The notes under the pieces are model-generated. The model searched no databases. It saw only the letters and a program-made list of their open reading frames with translations, and had not been told where the DNA came from. The position numbers were made by a program, and so were the translations under genes. Shown here piece by piece: positions 15,157 through 24,119 of a stretch of DNA of 52,647 nucleotides; the stretch's first letter is position 1; the number at the start of each line of letters is the position of its first letter. The stretch is from assembly GCA_944382845.1 (NCBI GenBank), contig CALWNN010000051.1, forward strand, positions 1-52,647, given 5' to 3'. Origin of the DNA: an uncultured Clostridia bacterium. Its GTDB lineage: Bacteria; Bacillota; Clostridia; Oscillospirales; Ruminococcaceae.

Positions 15157-15406
15157 AGCAGGTCACTTTTATTTCTCTTCCCGGGGAAGATATCGCCTTT
15201 TGCAGCTTTTCATCAAGCGCCGCCGCCTTGTCCTCGTCAAAAACAGGCCTTTCACAGGTGAGCCGTCCTTCCTCAGCCACAGCCTCGGAATGTCCGTCAA
15301 GCGCCGCAAAAGAAGCAAACTGAGCCGCACGGTCCGCCACCGACATTCTCGGATGAACGACTGAAAAATGCACGGGCATATTTATTATATCATCATATTT
15401 TCCCAT
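15125..15406 (-). pseudogene. YolD-like partner of Y-family polymerase, 3' truncated
   Basis: The start at 15406 has GGAGG 6 nt upstream; the frame gives 93 residues. GKYDDIINMPVHFS, HPRMSVADRAAQFASFAAL and ALDEKL are characteristic of small YolD-like proteins encoded next to UmuC/DinB-type polymerases in Clostridia. Family members I know continue past a strand resembling EIKVTCF for roughly 40-50 more residues. Here that strand (ending near base 15155) is followed only by unrelated residues and a stop that lie in the accessory block. The gene starts 31 nt downstream of the polymerase stop. The loss of its end is best explained by insertion of the mobile element; the product may be non-functional. 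Confidence 0.72.
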
Positions 15407-15436
15407 AAACATCCTCCTCCATTTGTAAATTTCAGA

Positions 15437-16981
15437 CTATGCCTTATGACCGCCTATCTGTGAATTTCTCTCGGCGGCAGTGGCTCCATTTTCAAAATTC
15501 ATTCCCTTTAAAACTGCATTTTTTCCGTAACGCTTCTTTATTTCAAGCATTGCCTGCTGGATACGTTTTTCTTTCTCAAGAATCTCTTTTTTTCGCCGAA
15601 ATTCAATTTCCTGCTGTAAGGGGCTTGAAAAAAGGTCAAACTGAAATTGCTCCTCTTTGATAAACTCTCCTTTTTCCTCCGGGACAACCCCCTCTGCGCT
15701 TATATTTAACCTACGCACAAGAAGATCTTTGTTTGTTATGCGGTCAAACAGCTCAAGAGAAGCTTTTGTGATAAGCCTTGAAGAAGATGTCCTGACCTCA
15801 AGAGGTATCGTTCCGTGAGCGTGTTTGGGAACAGCTCTTCCGTAATGGTCAATAGAAACCTCCCCGTAATAAAGCTCGGAAATATCTTTCCTCCTCAGGT
15901 TTTCCCGGTCGTACCCTATGGTTATGACTATCTTTTCACATACCACCCGCTTTTCAACAAGCTCTAAAGCCAGCATATCCGCCATCTCTTTAAGCACAAG
16001 CCTTGCTTTTTCCCAAGGATAAGGCGTTTTGAGTACCTGACCCGAAGAAAGACTTTTTGCCCGGGGACGGTATGACTTTATCTGACCGATGGTGCATGGC
16101 TCGTATCCCCATGCGTGGTCAATCAAAAGCTCGGCGTTTATCCCGAACATCCTGTATAAAAGCTCCTCGTTGCAGCTTTCATAAGAGCTTCCTACCGAAC
16201 ATTTTGCAATGTCCCCCATTGTGTAAAGTCCCTTTTCCTCAAGGCGTTTTGCATATCCTCTTCCTATCCGCCAGAAATCGGTCAAGGGTCTGTGATCCCA
16301 CAAAAGCCTGCGATAACTCATTTCGTCAAGGCTTGCCATCCGCACGCCGTTTTCATCAGGCTGAGCATGCTTTGCAAGAATGTCCATTGCCACCTTGCAA
16401 AGATAAAGATTTGTTCCTATCCCGGCAGTTGCGGTTATCCCTGTTTTGCTGAAAATATCCTTTATCATCATTGAAGCAAACTCCGTCGCGGAAATTTTTC
16501 TTGCGGCAATATACCCCGTCACGTCAATAAAAACTTCGTCGATAGAATAAACGTGAATGTCCTCCGGAGCAACGTATTTAAGATAAATCCCGTAAATTTC
16601 CGTGCTGTATTTCATGTATAACGCCATCCTCGGAGAAACTGTCATATAATCAAGCTCAAGCCCGCTATCTCTTTCAAGCTCGTGTCTGTAAACGGATTTG
16701 CCTTTAAAACAACGGTTTTTCAGCTTCTGCCGTCTTATGCTGTTTACCTCGCTTACCTTTTCTATCACCTCGAAAAGTCTTGCCCTTCCGCTTATCCCAT
16801 AGGCTTTGAGAGTTGGCGTTACCGCAAGGCAGATGGTTTTCTCAGTCCTTGAAATGTCAGCCACCACAAGATTTGTATCAAGCGGGTCAAGTCCTCTTTC
16901 TACACATTCCACCGACGCATAAAATGATTTCAGGTCAATTGCAACATACTGCTTTTCGTTATTGCTCCCCTCATTTTTCAT
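15437..16981 (-). CDS. Y-family DNA polymerase (UmuC/DinB type)
   Basis: The start at 16981 has GGGAGG 7 nt upstream, giving 514 residues. Y-family hallmarks are YVAIDLKSFYASVEC (metal-binding Asp plus steric gate), YSIDEVFIDVT (catalytic Asp-Glu) and TATAGIGTNLYLCKVAMD. The little-finger and C-terminal parts follow, with a long helical tail (KKEILEKEKRIQQAMLEIKKRYG). The enzyme performs error-prone translesion synthesis. The length is nearer to UmuC/YqjW-type proteins than to the about 350-400 residue DinB. Two exact LexA boxes and one imperfect box over its promoter show SOS control. It is followed by the truncated YolD-like gene. Confidence 0.93.
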   Translation of the reverse strand: MKNEGSNNEKQYVAIDLKSFYASVECVERGLDPLDTNLVVADISRTEKTICLAVTPTLKAYGISGRARLFEVIEKVSEVNSIRRQKLKNRCFKGKSVYRHELERDSGLELDYMTVSPRMALYMKYSTEIYGIYLKYVAPEDIHVYSIDEVFIDVTGYIAARKISATEFASMMIKDIFSKTGITATAGIGTNLYLCKVAMDILAKHAQPDENGVRMASLDEMSYRRLLWDHRPLTDFWRIGRGYAKRLEEKGLYTMGDIAKCSVGSSYESCNEELLYRMFGINAELLIDHAWGYEPCTIGQIKSYRPRAKSLSSGQVLKTPYPWEKARLVLKEMADMLALELVEKRVVCEKIVITIGYDRENLRRKDISELYYGEVSIDHYGRAVPKHAHGTIPLEVRTSSSRLITKASLELFDRITNKDLLVRRLNISAEGVVPEEKGEFIKEEQFQFDLFSSPLQQEIEFRRKKEILEKEKRIQQAMLEIKKRYGKNAVLKGMNFENGATAAERNSQIGGHKA

Positions 16982-17010
16982 AGCTTTCCCTCCCCTGTAA
17001 ACACGCTTAT

Positions 17011-17067
17011 GAACTTTTGTTCGAGAACTTATGTTCTGATTATACCACACAAACAAACGTTCGTCAA
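17011..17067 (-). promoter_or_regulatory. SOS promoter with two LexA boxes and one imperfect box
   Basis: Promoter on the minus strand: TTGACG (17067-17062), 17-bp spacer, TATAAT (17044-17039). GAAC-N4-GTTC boxes, the Gram-positive LexA core, occur exactly at 17011-17022 and 17025-17036, just downstream of the -10. A one-mismatch copy (AAAC-N4-GTTC) at 17051-17062 abuts the -35. LexA bound here should block transcription until DNA damage. Confidence 0.88.
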
Positions 17068-17140
17068 GAGGTATTTTTTGAAATTAACCGCAAGAAAAAT
17101 TTATAACAGTAAAATACCCCTTTTGACAAAAATGGAGATT

Positions 17141-17195
17141 CACCCCCTTGACAAAGAGGGTGGATTTGTGTATTATTAATATGTAATCGTTTTTA
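17141..17195 (+). promoter_or_regulatory. xyl operon promoter with candidate operator and cre site
   Basis: TTGACA (17148-17153), 17-bp spacer and TATTAT (17171-17176) form a sigma-A promoter. An imperfect palindrome (CACCC-c-CTT ... AAG-a-GGGTG, 17141-17162) covers the -35 and could be a repressor operator. ATGTAATCGTTTTTA at 17181-17195 matches the CcpA cre consensus WTGNAANCGNWNNCW at all but one defined position and lies at or just after the start site, where CcpA would block transcription. This suggests glucose repression of xylose use. Confidence 0.75.
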
Positions 17196-17230
17196 AAATC
17201 ATGCTCTTTTTAAAAATCGGAGGTATAAAC

Positions 17231-18556
17231 ATGGCAGAATTTTTCAAGGACATCCCTGTGATAAAGTACGAGGGACCCAATTCAACAAATCCTCTTTCCT
17301 TTAAATACTATAACCCGGACGAGGTTGTAGGCGGAAAGACAATGAAGGAACAGCTCAAGTTTGCTCTCTCATGGTGGCACACAATGGGCGGCGACGGAAC
17401 GGATATGTTCGGCGTTGGAACAACTGATAAAAAGTGGGGAAAGACAACTCCTGAAGAGATTTCTTTCGCAAAAGTTGACGCCGCTTTTGAAATTATGACA
17501 AAGCTTGGAATAGAATATTTCTGCTTCCATGACCGTGACCTTTCACCCGAATACGGAAGCCTTGCCGAAACAAATGAAAAGCTTGACCGGGTTACGGATT
17601 ACATTGCGGAAAAAATGAAGGCCGACCCTACAAAGAAGCTTCTCTGGGGTACAGCTAAATGCTTCGATCACCCAAGATATATGCACGGTGCTGGTACTTC
17701 TCCTTCCGCCGATGTTTTTGCTTATTCCGCGGCTCAGATCAAAAAGGCTGTTGAAGCAACTGTAAAGCTCGGAGGAAACGGCTATGTTTTCTGGGGCGGA
17801 CGTGAAGGATATGAAACTCTCCTCAACACAAATATGGCTCTTGAACAGGACAACATGGCAAGACTTATGAAGATGACCGTTGACTACGCCCGTTCTATCG
17901 GATACAAGGGCGACTTCTACATTGAGCCGAAGCCCAAGGAGCCTACAAAGCATCAGTACGACTTCGATACCGCAACAGTTCTCGGATTTCTGAGAAAGTA
18001 CGGACTTGAGAAGGATTTCAAGATGAACATCGAAGCAAACCACGCTACCCTTGCAATGCACACCTTCCAGCATGAGCTGAGAGTTGCAAGAGATAACGGC
18101 GTTTTCGGTTCCATCGACGCAAACCAGGGCGATATGCTTCTCGGATGGGATACAGACCAATTCCCTACAAATATTTACGATACAACTCTTTGTATGTACG
18201 AGGTTTTAAAGGCAGGAGGCTTTACAAACGGCGGTCTTAACTTTGACGCAAAGGCAAGAAGAGGCTCCTTCAAACTTGACGACATTTTCTACAGCTATAT
18301 TGCAGGAATGGATACATTTGCACTTGGTCTGAGAATTGCCGCAAAAATGATCGATGACGGAAGAATAGACAAGTTTGTGGAGGACAGATATTCTTCATGG
18401 ACAACAGGCATCGGCGCAGATATCATTTCCGGAAAAGCAACTCTTGAGGACCTTGAAAAGTATGCGCTTGAAAAGGGTGAAGTAGTTGACTCACTTTCAA
18501 GCGGCAGACAGGAAATGCTTGAAAGCATTCTCAACAACATTATGTTCTCACTCTGA
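17231..18556 (+). CDS. xylA: Xylose isomerase
   Basis: Converts D-xylose to D-xylulose (also glucose to fructose) with two divalent metals. The start at 17231 is preceded by GGAGG, giving 441 residues, the usual length of the class II enzyme. Visible motifs include [30 protein letters not shown] with the catalytic His, [12 protein letters not shown] with the metal/substrate region, [15 protein letters not shown], and [17 protein letters not shown]. It is first in the operon xylA - flavin reductase/rubredoxin - xylB. A 133-bp repeat of tandem hairpins (18598-18730) lies 41 nt after its stop and could lower read-through or stabilize the 3' end. Confidence 0.97.
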   Translation: MAEFFKDIPVIKYEGPNSTNPLSFKYYNPDEVVGGKTMKEQLKFALSWWHTMGGDGTDMFGVGTTDKKWGKTTPEEISFAKVDAAFEIMTKLGIEYFCFHDRDLSPEYGSLAETNEKLDRVTDYIAEKMKADPTKKLLWGTAKCFDHPRYMHGAGTSPSADVFAYSAAQIKKAVEATVKLGGNGYVFWGGREGYETLLNTNMALEQDNMARLMKMTVDYARSIGYKGDFYIEPKPKEPTKHQYDFDTATVLGFLRKYGLEKDFKMNIEANHATLAMHTFQHELRVARDNGVFGSIDANQGDMLLGWDTDQFPTNIYDTTLCMYEVLKAGGFTNGGLNFDAKARRGSFKLDDIFYSYIAGMDTFALGLRIAAKMIDDGRIDKFVEDRYSSWTTGIGADIISGKATLEDLEKYALEKGEVVDSLSSGRQEMLESILNNIMFSL

Positions 18557-18597
18557 TAAAATCCGCAGAACAACTTAAAATAAAAGGGAAGTCCTTT

Positions 18598-18730
18598 AAA
18601 TCGGAGCAAAGCGTGAAAAAGACGTCTGCTTATCAGCATAGATGTCTGCTTATCAGCATAGACGTCTGCTTGTCAGCATAGACGTCTGCTTATCAGCAGA
18701 CAGGCTTAATCACGATTGCGACTTGGTTAT
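18598..18730 (+). repeat. Modular hairpin repeat, copy 1 (four 20-bp units)
   Basis: Left module TTTAAATCGGAGCAAAGCG begins here. Four exact-length 20-bp units follow (18621, 18641, 18661, 18681), each with a TGCT-N4-AGCA hairpin core; the last closes as TCTGCT/AGCAGA. Then comes GGCTTAATCACG and the right end CGACTTGGTTAT. It sits between xylA and the next gene of the xyl operon and would be transcribed. The multi-hairpin right half found in copies 2 and 4 is missing. Confidence 0.88.
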
Positions 18731-18781
18731 AAGCAGGGCTTCCCATTGTTGTATAACATTTTAAGAAAGGAGCTATATTTT

Positions 18782-19390
18782 ATGGACACAAGCGCAATGT
18801 TTAAAATTTCCTACGGGCTTTATGTTCTGACGGCAAAATGCGGACCGTTTTCTAACGGCTGTATAATAAACACCCTCCAACAAGTGACAAATACCCCGAA
18901 CCGTGTGTCTGTCACTGTAAACAAAACAAACTATACAAACTATATGATAAGGCAAAGCGGAAAATTCAACGTTTCAACAATCGATGAAAGCAGCGATTTC
19001 GACCTTTTCAAGAATTTTGGCTTTGTAAGCGGACGATGGGAAAACAAGTTTCACAGTTTTCCTTCAATATGCGCCGCAAACGGTATTCCTTACGTTAAGA
19101 AATCCTGCTGTGCTTACCTTAGCTGCAAAGTGGTAAAGGAAATCGACCTTGGAACTCATACAATGTTCATTGCGGAAGTTACTGACGGCGAGGTGCTTTC
19201 CGATAACGCCCCCATGACCTATGCGTATTATCACGCAAAGGTAAAGCCGCAGCCCCAAGTAAAGGCTGAGGACAACAAGGAAAAATGGGTGTGCAACATC
19301 TGCGGCTACGTTTACGAGGGACATCTTCCCGATGATTTTATCTGCCCTCTCTGCAAGCACGGTGCGGCAGACTTTACAAGAGTAAGCTGA
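18782..19390 (+). CDS. Flavin reductase-rubredoxin fusion (Hrb-like)
   Basis: The start at 18782 has AAAGGAG 9 nt upstream, giving 202 residues. Residues 1-150 are a flavin reductase-like FMN-binding split barrel (MFKISYGLYVLTAKC, then TNTPNRVSVTVNK). Residues about 163-202 are a rubredoxin domain with CNICGYVYEG and CPLCKHGA, the two CxxC motifs that bind one iron. The layout is that of high-molecular-weight rubredoxin, which passes electrons from NAD(P)H to flavodiiron oxygen or NO reductases in acetogens and clostridia. Its place between xylA and xylB is unexpected; it may give oxidative-stress protection, or the gene may simply have been inserted there. Confidence 0.88.
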   Translation: MDTSAMFKISYGLYVLTAKCGPFSNGCIINTLQQVTNTPNRVSVTVNKTNYTNYMIRQSGKFNVSTIDESSDFDLFKNFGFVSGRWENKFHSFPSICAANGIPYVKKSCCAYLSCKVVKEIDLGTHTMFIAEVTDGEVLSDNAPMTYAYYHAKVKPQPQVKAEDNKEKWVCNICGYVYEGHLPDDFICPLCKHGAADFTRVS

Positions 19391-19413
19391 AAAAATAAAA
19401 AGGAGTTTGAGTT

Positions 19414-20937
19414 ATGGCATATGTAATTGGCGTTGACTGCGGAACAAGCGGCACAAAAACAGTACTCTTTGACGAAAGTGGAAATGTTATCGCTTCACAT
19501 ACCGTAGAATATCCCATGTACCAGCCCAAAAACGGCTACGCCGAGCAGGATCCTGCCGACTGGGAAAATGCGATGGTGGAAACAATAAAAGCTGTAATGG
19601 CTAAAAGCGGAGTTAAAAAAGAGGATGTCAAGGGAATCGGTATTTCCGGACAGATGCACGGACTTGTCATGCTTGACAAGAATAACAAGGTGCTTAGAAA
19701 TTCTATTATCTGGTGCGACCAGAGAACTGCCGCTCAGGTAAGCTGGATGAACGAAAATATAGGCGAAAAAAAGCTTATTGAAATTACTGCAAATCCTGCC
19801 CTTACAGGCTGGACGGCGGCAAAAATCCTTTGGGTAAAGGACAACGAGCCGGAAATTTTTGAAAAGTGCAGACATATTCTTCTTCCAAAGGACTATTTAA
19901 GATTTATCCTGACGGGAGAATACGCAACGGAAGTTTCCGACGCTTCAGGTATGCAGCTTCTTGACGTTCCGGGCAGAAAATGGAGCAGTGAACTTTGCGA
20001 AAAAATGGGCATAGATATGTCGCTTTTAGGCAAAGTCTACGAGTCCTGCGAAATTACGGGAGTACTCACCGGCAAAATGGCTGAGGCTCTGGGACTTGAA
20101 AAAGGAACACCTGTTGTAGGCGGCGCAGGGGACAATGCCGCTGCGGCTGTGGGAACGGGAGTCGTTGAGGACGGAAAGGCTTTTACGACTATCGGCACAT
20201 CCGGGGTTGTATTTGCCCACACCTCTTCAATTTCAATCGACCCTAAGGGAAGAGTCCACACCTGCTGTGCGGCTGTTCCGGGAAGCTGGCACGTTATGGG
20301 CGTTACACAAGGAGCAGGTCTTTCCCTCAAATGGTTCAGGGACAATTTCTGTTCGGCTGAAAAGGAAACGGCAAAGCTTATGGGAGTTGACGAATACTAT
20401 CTTATGGATAAGGAAGCCGAAACTATCCCTGTGGGAGCTGACAGGCTTTTGTATCTGCCTTACCTTATGGGCGAAAGAACCCCTCACCTTGACCCCGACG
20501 CAAGAGGAGTTTTCTTCGGGCTTTCCGCCATGCACACCAAAAAGCATATGCTTCGTGCAGTGCTTGAAGGAGTTTCATATTCTCTTCGTGACTGCGTTGA
20601 GGTGTTCAGGGAGATGAACATAAGCGTTTCAGACATGATGGCTTGCGGTGGCGGCGGAAGCTCACCTCTGTGGCGTTCAATGCTTGCCGACCTTTATGAT
20701 TGTCCGGTAAAAACGGTTGCTTCAAAGGAAGGTCCGGCTCTGGGAGTTGCTCTTCTTGCAACAGTAGGCGCAGGTATCTACTCGTCTGTTCCGGAAGCCT
20801 GCAAAGCAGTTATAAAAACAGACAAGATCCAGCAGCCTACGGCTGAAAACGTGCCTGTATATGAAAAATACTACAGGCTTTACACTCAACTCTATCCTGC
20901 TCTCAAAGAGCAGTACAAGACCCTCGGCTCTATCTGA
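19414..20937 (+). CDS. xylB: Xylulokinase
   Basis: Phosphorylates D-xylulose to xylulose 5-phosphate with ATP, feeding the pentose phosphate pathway. The 507-residue length is typical for the FGGY family. Motifs are VIGVDCGTSGTKTVLFD (ATPase phosphate 1), GISGQMHGLVMLD, IIWCDQRTA, PVVGGAGDNAAAAVGTG and FTTIGTSGVVFAHT, with the C-terminal CGGGGSSPLWRSMLADLYD family signature. AAGGAG lies 8 nt upstream of the ATG. It lies 23 nt after the rubredoxin fusion gene, and the operon ends at a strong terminator. No xylose transporter or XylR is in the window. Confidence 0.96.
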   Translation: MAYVIGVDCGTSGTKTVLFDESGNVIASHTVEYPMYQPKNGYAEQDPADWENAMVETIKAVMAKSGVKKEDVKGIGISGQMHGLVMLDKNNKVLRNSIIWCDQRTAAQVSWMNENIGEKKLIEITANPALTGWTAAKILWVKDNEPEIFEKCRHILLPKDYLRFILTGEYATEVSDASGMQLLDVPGRKWSSELCEKMGIDMSLLGKVYESCEITGVLTGKMAEALGLEKGTPVVGGAGDNAAAAVGTGVVEDGKAFTTIGTSGVVFAHTSSISIDPKGRVHTCCAAVPGSWHVMGVTQGAGLSLKWFRDNFCSAEKETAKLMGVDEYYLMDKEAETIPVGADRLLYLPYLMGERTPHLDPDARGVFFGLSAMHTKKHMLRAVLEGVSYSLRDCVEVFREMNISVSDMMACGGGGSSPLWRSMLADLYDCPVKTVASKEGPALGVALLATVGAGIYSSVPEACKAVIKTDKIQQPTAENVPVYEKYYRLYTQLYPALKEQYKTLGSI

Positions 20938-20946
20938 AAAACAAAA

Positions 20947-20999
20947 CAAGCATAAAAACAAACTGCCTTTTCACCAAAGAAAAGGCAGTTTTTGCTTGT
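20947..20999 (+). terminator. Terminator of xyl operon
   Basis: AAACTGCCTTTTC (20960-20972) pairs perfectly over 13 bp with 20979-20991 across a 6-nt loop and is followed by TTGC. An outer CAAGCA/TGCTTG stem extends it. It lies between xylB and the convergent cardiolipin synthase gene and may act on both strands. Confidence 0.88.
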
Positions 21000-21022
21000 G
21001 TGTTCTTTAATATTCAGTTAAG

Positions 21023-22573
21023 TCAAAGCAGTGGCGCAAGTATTTTTAGCACCGAACCTAATATTTTATTTATAATCGGACGCTTGCGGCAATATTCGTC
21101 GTCTATCTCCCTGCAATCCTTTAAGGTCTCAAGAAAATCAGACTTGACATCCTTTACACATTCACATCCATAGAGCAAGGTTGCACATTCAAAGTGCAGA
21201 TAAAGGCTTCTGTAGTCAAGATTTATAGATCCTACAACTGCGGTCTTGTCGTCGCTTACAAAATTCTTACTGTGGATAAATCCCGGCGTATATTCGTAAA
21301 TTTTAATTCCCTTGTCAATAAACGACTTGTAATAGGACTGACCGATATAAAAAACGTAGCGCTTATCAGGTATCCCAGGCATTATTATACGCACGTCTAC
21401 TCCGCTTTTTGCCGCATAAGTCAAAGCGGAAATAAGCTCGCTTCCGGGAATAAGATACGGCGTTGTAATATAAAGATAATCCTTGGCATTGTTTATAATA
21501 TCAAGATAAACAAGCTCTCCTACAGGCTCGTTATCAAGCGGAGAATCAGAATACGGCATTACATATCCTTTGCAATTATACTGAGGAGAATTATTGGCTG
21601 AGGGAGAAAGCTTTGTGTAATCTTCAGTTTCCTTTTCATCAAGCTCCCAAAGCTGCAAGAACATTATGGTATAGCTCCAGACAGCCTCCCCTTTTATCAT
21701 AATCGCAGAATCCTTCCACTTTCCGAAACGGTTGATTGCATTTATATACTCATCTGCAAGGTTTATTCCTCCAGAAAACGCAACCTTACCATCGATTACA
21801 ACTATTTTACGGTGGTCACGGTTGTTCTGAGATGTGGAGAGGAACGGGGTGAATTTATTAAATATCTTTACCTTAATTCCTATTTTGCGAAGTTTTTTGT
21901 GATAGCCGTCCGGAAGAAACATCTGGCTTCCGAAGCCGTCGTATAAGAGTCTTATATCTACTCCCGAATCGGCTTTTTCCTTGAGAATGTCCAAAATTTC
22001 TCCCCACATTTCCCCTTCCTTGATAATAAAATATTCAAGAAATATAAATTTCTCCGCCTTTTTAAGTTCCTCCTTCAATGCCGCAAACTTGTCCTCTCCC
22101 CAAGGGAAATATGTAACCCTTGAGTTTTTATATGTGGGATAGTGACCCCAGTCCCACATATATTTTGAAGTTTTAAAAAGATTATCGTCAGTCGCCTTAA
22201 CTTCCTTTGCAAGCTCCTCCGGATAGGAAAGAAAGTCCTTTGTATCGGCAACTTTTTTGTGATGCCTGCTGATAAAAAGAGCAGTGGGTGCTTTTACAAA
22301 GATGTAGAATATAGCAGTAAAGAACGGTACCAGAAGAAGAGGAATTATCCATGCTATTTTATAAGCAGGATTTTCATTGCGGTTTAAAATGTGAATAACA
22401 AGCACAAGACTTATTGCAAGAAAGATCATATTTATAAAGCGGTAATATTCAGCAAGAACAAAAAATGCGCCGAACAATATAAAAAGCTGGAGCGCAAGAA
22501 GAATCACAACAACAAACTTACGACTGAAAACAAATTTTAATATTCTGCTTAACTTGTGCAAAAGCTTAAACAT
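21023..22573 (-). CDS. cls: Cardiolipin synthase
   Basis: A membrane phospholipase D-family enzyme that joins two phosphatidylglycerol molecules into cardiolipin and glycerol. The 516-residue length is typical. The N terminus has membrane segments (FVVVILLALQLFILFGAFFVLA, then LVLVIHIL and IIPLLLVPFFTAIFYIFV). Two HxKxxxxD motifs are present: HRKIVVIDGKVAFSGG near residue 255 and HSKNFVSDDKTAVVGSIN near residue 435. AAAGGAG lies 6 nt before the ATG. The gene stands alone between the xyl operon terminator and the 3' end of the dnaJ operon. Confidence 0.95.
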   Translation of the reverse strand: MFKLLHKLSRILKFVFSRKFVVVILLALQLFILFGAFFVLAEYYRFINMIFLAISLVLVIHILNRNENPAYKIAWIIPLLLVPFFTAIFYIFVKAPTALFISRHHKKVADTKDFLSYPEELAKEVKATDDNLFKTSKYMWDWGHYPTYKNSRVTYFPWGEDKFAALKEELKKAEKFIFLEYFIIKEGEMWGEILDILKEKADSGVDIRLLYDGFGSQMFLPDGYHKKLRKIGIKVKIFNKFTPFLSTSQNNRDHRKIVVIDGKVAFSGGINLADEYINAINRFGKWKDSAIMIKGEAVWSYTIMFLQLWELDEKETEDYTKLSPSANNSPQYNCKGYVMPYSDSPLDNEPVGELVYLDIINNAKDYLYITTPYLIPGSELISALTYAAKSGVDVRIIMPGIPDKRYVFYIGQSYYKSFIDKGIKIYEYTPGFIHSKNFVSDDKTAVVGSINLDYRSLYLHFECATLLYGCECVKDVKSDFLETLKDCREIDDEYCRKRPIINKILGSVLKILAPLL

Positions 22574-22662
22574 TTTTATCTCCTTTACCGGTTAATAATT
22601 GTACATATACGCTTATTTTAACACATCAAAAAATATTTTTCAAGTACCGACAGCAAAAATAA

Positions 22663-22691
22663 AAACCCCAACCACGTTATAATTGGGGTTT
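22663..22691 (-). terminator. Terminator of hrcA-grpE-dnaK-dnaJ operon
   Basis: On the minus strand AAACCCCAA and TTGGGGTTT arms (9 bp, 11-nt loop) are followed by TTTTTATTTTTG. It lies beyond repeat copy 2, so that repeat is part of the 3' untranslated region of the dnaJ transcript, in antisense orientation. The rest of the 322-bp gap 22574-22895 is the cls upstream region. Confidence 0.85.
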
Positions 22692-22870
22692 AAATCGTCG
22701 CCGAGGAGCAAAGCTCCTCAGTTTTTCAGCGGTGGATTAAAACCCCCACCGAAAAACTGAATGGAACCCTGCCTCCTATTGGAGGCAGATCATCCCATAG
22801 GAGGCGGACCCGCCTAATATGAGGCGGACCTGCCGAATACTCGGCAGGGGGACATCGGCGACTTGGTTAT
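22692..22870 (+). repeat. Modular hairpin repeat, copy 2
   Basis: It begins TTTAAATCGTCGCCGAGG and ends ACATCGGCGACTTGGTTAT; the GTCGCCGA/TCGGCGAC ends are complementary. In between are hairpins GAGGAGC/GCTCCTC, CAGTTTTTC.../...GAAAAACTG with an inner GGTGG/CCACC, CTGCCTCC/GGAGGCAG, repeated GGAGGCGGACC/GAGGCGGACC strings and CCTGCCGA/TCGGCAGG. The 20-bp tandem units of copies 1 and 4 are absent. Confidence 0.86.
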
Positions 22871-22895
22871 ATTTACCCGGCGTCAGACTTACCGG

Positions 22896-24047
22896 TTATT
22901 TGAATTTCTCTTTTAACTTTTCAAAAAAGCTTTGTCTTGTGATGTAGTTTTTCTGCTCTACCGACTTGTCAAATTCACGAAGAAGCTTTTCCTGCTCCTT
23001 GCTTAAATTCTTTGGAATCTCAACATTTACCTTTACATAATGATCTCCCTTATCGGGTCGGCGGAGATTTTTAATTCCACGTCCCTTAAGGCGGAATACT
23101 GTTCCCGACTGAGTGCCGGCAGGAATGTTGTATTTTACCTTGCCGTCTATGGTAGGAACGACTATCTCATCTCCAAGGGCGGCTTGCGCAAATGTAATAG
23201 GAACCTCTGTCCATACGTCGTAACCGTCACGTTCAAAAATAGGATCGGGCCGAACTGTAACCGAGATGATAAGATCTCCCGAAGGTCCGCCGTTTAGACC
23301 GTTGTCTCCTGCTCCCGAAAGTCTTGTTACCTGACCGTCGTCAATTCCTGCGGGAATATTTACGTTAAGCTTTGCCGCTTTTCTTACCCTGCCGTTTCCG
23401 CCGCAGCTCTTGCAGGGCTTGTCAACAATTTTTCCCTTGCCCTGACATTTTGAACATACCTGAGTTGACTGCATTGCGCCAAACGGAGTACGTTGGGTAA
23501 CAGTTACCTGTCCGGTTCCGTGACAATCCGGACATATCGTGGGACTTGATCCCGCCGCAGCGCCTGTTCCGTTACAATCGGGACACTTTTCCATTCTGTT
23601 TACTGTAACGGTAACAGTCTTTCCCTTGCAAGCTTCCATAAAGTCAAGAATTATGTTTGTTCTTATGTCGCCGCCACGCTTCGGAGCGTTGGGATTTGCA
23701 GCCCTTCTCGAGCCGCCGAATCCGCCGCCAAAGAAACTTTCAAATATATCGCCCAAGTCGTCAAAGCCGGAAAATCCGCCGAATCCGCCCGTGCCTGCCT
23801 GACCTGCTCCGTAATTGGGATCGACTCCCGCAAATCCGAACTGATCGTATTTTGCCTTTTTATCCTTATCCGAAAGAACTTCATAGGCTTCATTTACTTC
23901 CTTGAATTTCTCCTCGGCTTGCTTGTCGTTAGGGTGAAGGTCGGGGTGATACTGCTTTGCAAGCTTTCGGAAGGCTTTTTTTATCTCATCGTCGGAAGCA
24001 GACTTTGAAACTCCTAAAACTTCGTAATAATCTCGTTTTTCAGCCAT
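22896..24047 (-). CDS. dnaJ: Chaperone protein DnaJ
   Basis: The 383-residue co-chaperone stimulates DnaK ATPase and binds unfolded protein. The J domain (residues 5-70) has the HPD motif (YHPDLHPND); a Gly/Phe-rich stretch ([11 protein letters not shown]) follows. Four CxxCxGxG zinc motifs are present ([32 protein letters not shown]), then the C-terminal substrate-binding domains. All catalytic and structural landmarks of a type I DnaJ are present. It is the last gene of the CIRCE-controlled operon, 72 nt after dnaK. Confidence 0.97.
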   Translation of the reverse strand: MAEKRDYYEVLGVSKSASDDEIKKAFRKLAKQYHPDLHPNDKQAEEKFKEVNEAYEVLSDKDKKAKYDQFGFAGVDPNYGAGQAGTGGFGGFSGFDDLGDIFESFFGGGFGGSRRAANPNAPKRGGDIRTNIILDFMEACKGKTVTVTVNRMEKCPDCNGTGAAAGSSPTICPDCHGTGQVTVTQRTPFGAMQSTQVCSKCQGKGKIVDKPCKSCGGNGRVRKAAKLNVNIPAGIDDGQVTRLSGAGDNGLNGGPSGDLIISVTVRPDPIFERDGYDVWTEVPITFAQAALGDEIVVPTIDGKVKYNIPAGTQSGTVFRLKGRGIKNLRRPDKGDHYVKVNVEIPKNLSKEQEKLLREFDKSVEQKNYITRQSFFEKLKEKFK

Positions 24048-24071
24048 AAATATTACTCCCTTTATACACCG

Positions 24072-24105
24072 CTAAACCGCAGTCCTGTCGGGGGCTGCGG
24101 CTTAG
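24072..24105 (-). other. Hairpin in dnaK-dnaJ intergenic region
   Basis: An 11-bp stem (CTAAGCCGCAG with CTGCGGTTTAG on the minus strand, one G-U pair) and a 12-nt loop lie between dnaK and dnaJ. No T-run follows, so it is not a classical terminator. It may mark RNA processing or protect the dnaK message and so set the dnaK:dnaJ ratio. Confidence 0.6.
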
Positions 24106-24119
24106 AGTATGATTTAAAA

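Noticed and set aside
15140-15364. Plus-strand ORF overlapping the YolD-like gene
   Set aside because: Arg/Ser/Lys-rich shadow of the minus-strand gene without a ribosome binding site.
18621-18700. Tandem 20-bp repeats as a CRISPR array
   Set aside because: The units are directly adjacent with no unique spacers and no cas genes nearby; they are hairpin units of the modular repeat.
20135-20617. ORF in another frame inside xylB
   Set aside because: The overlapping frame encodes conserved xylulokinase motifs; the alternative product is compositionally odd.
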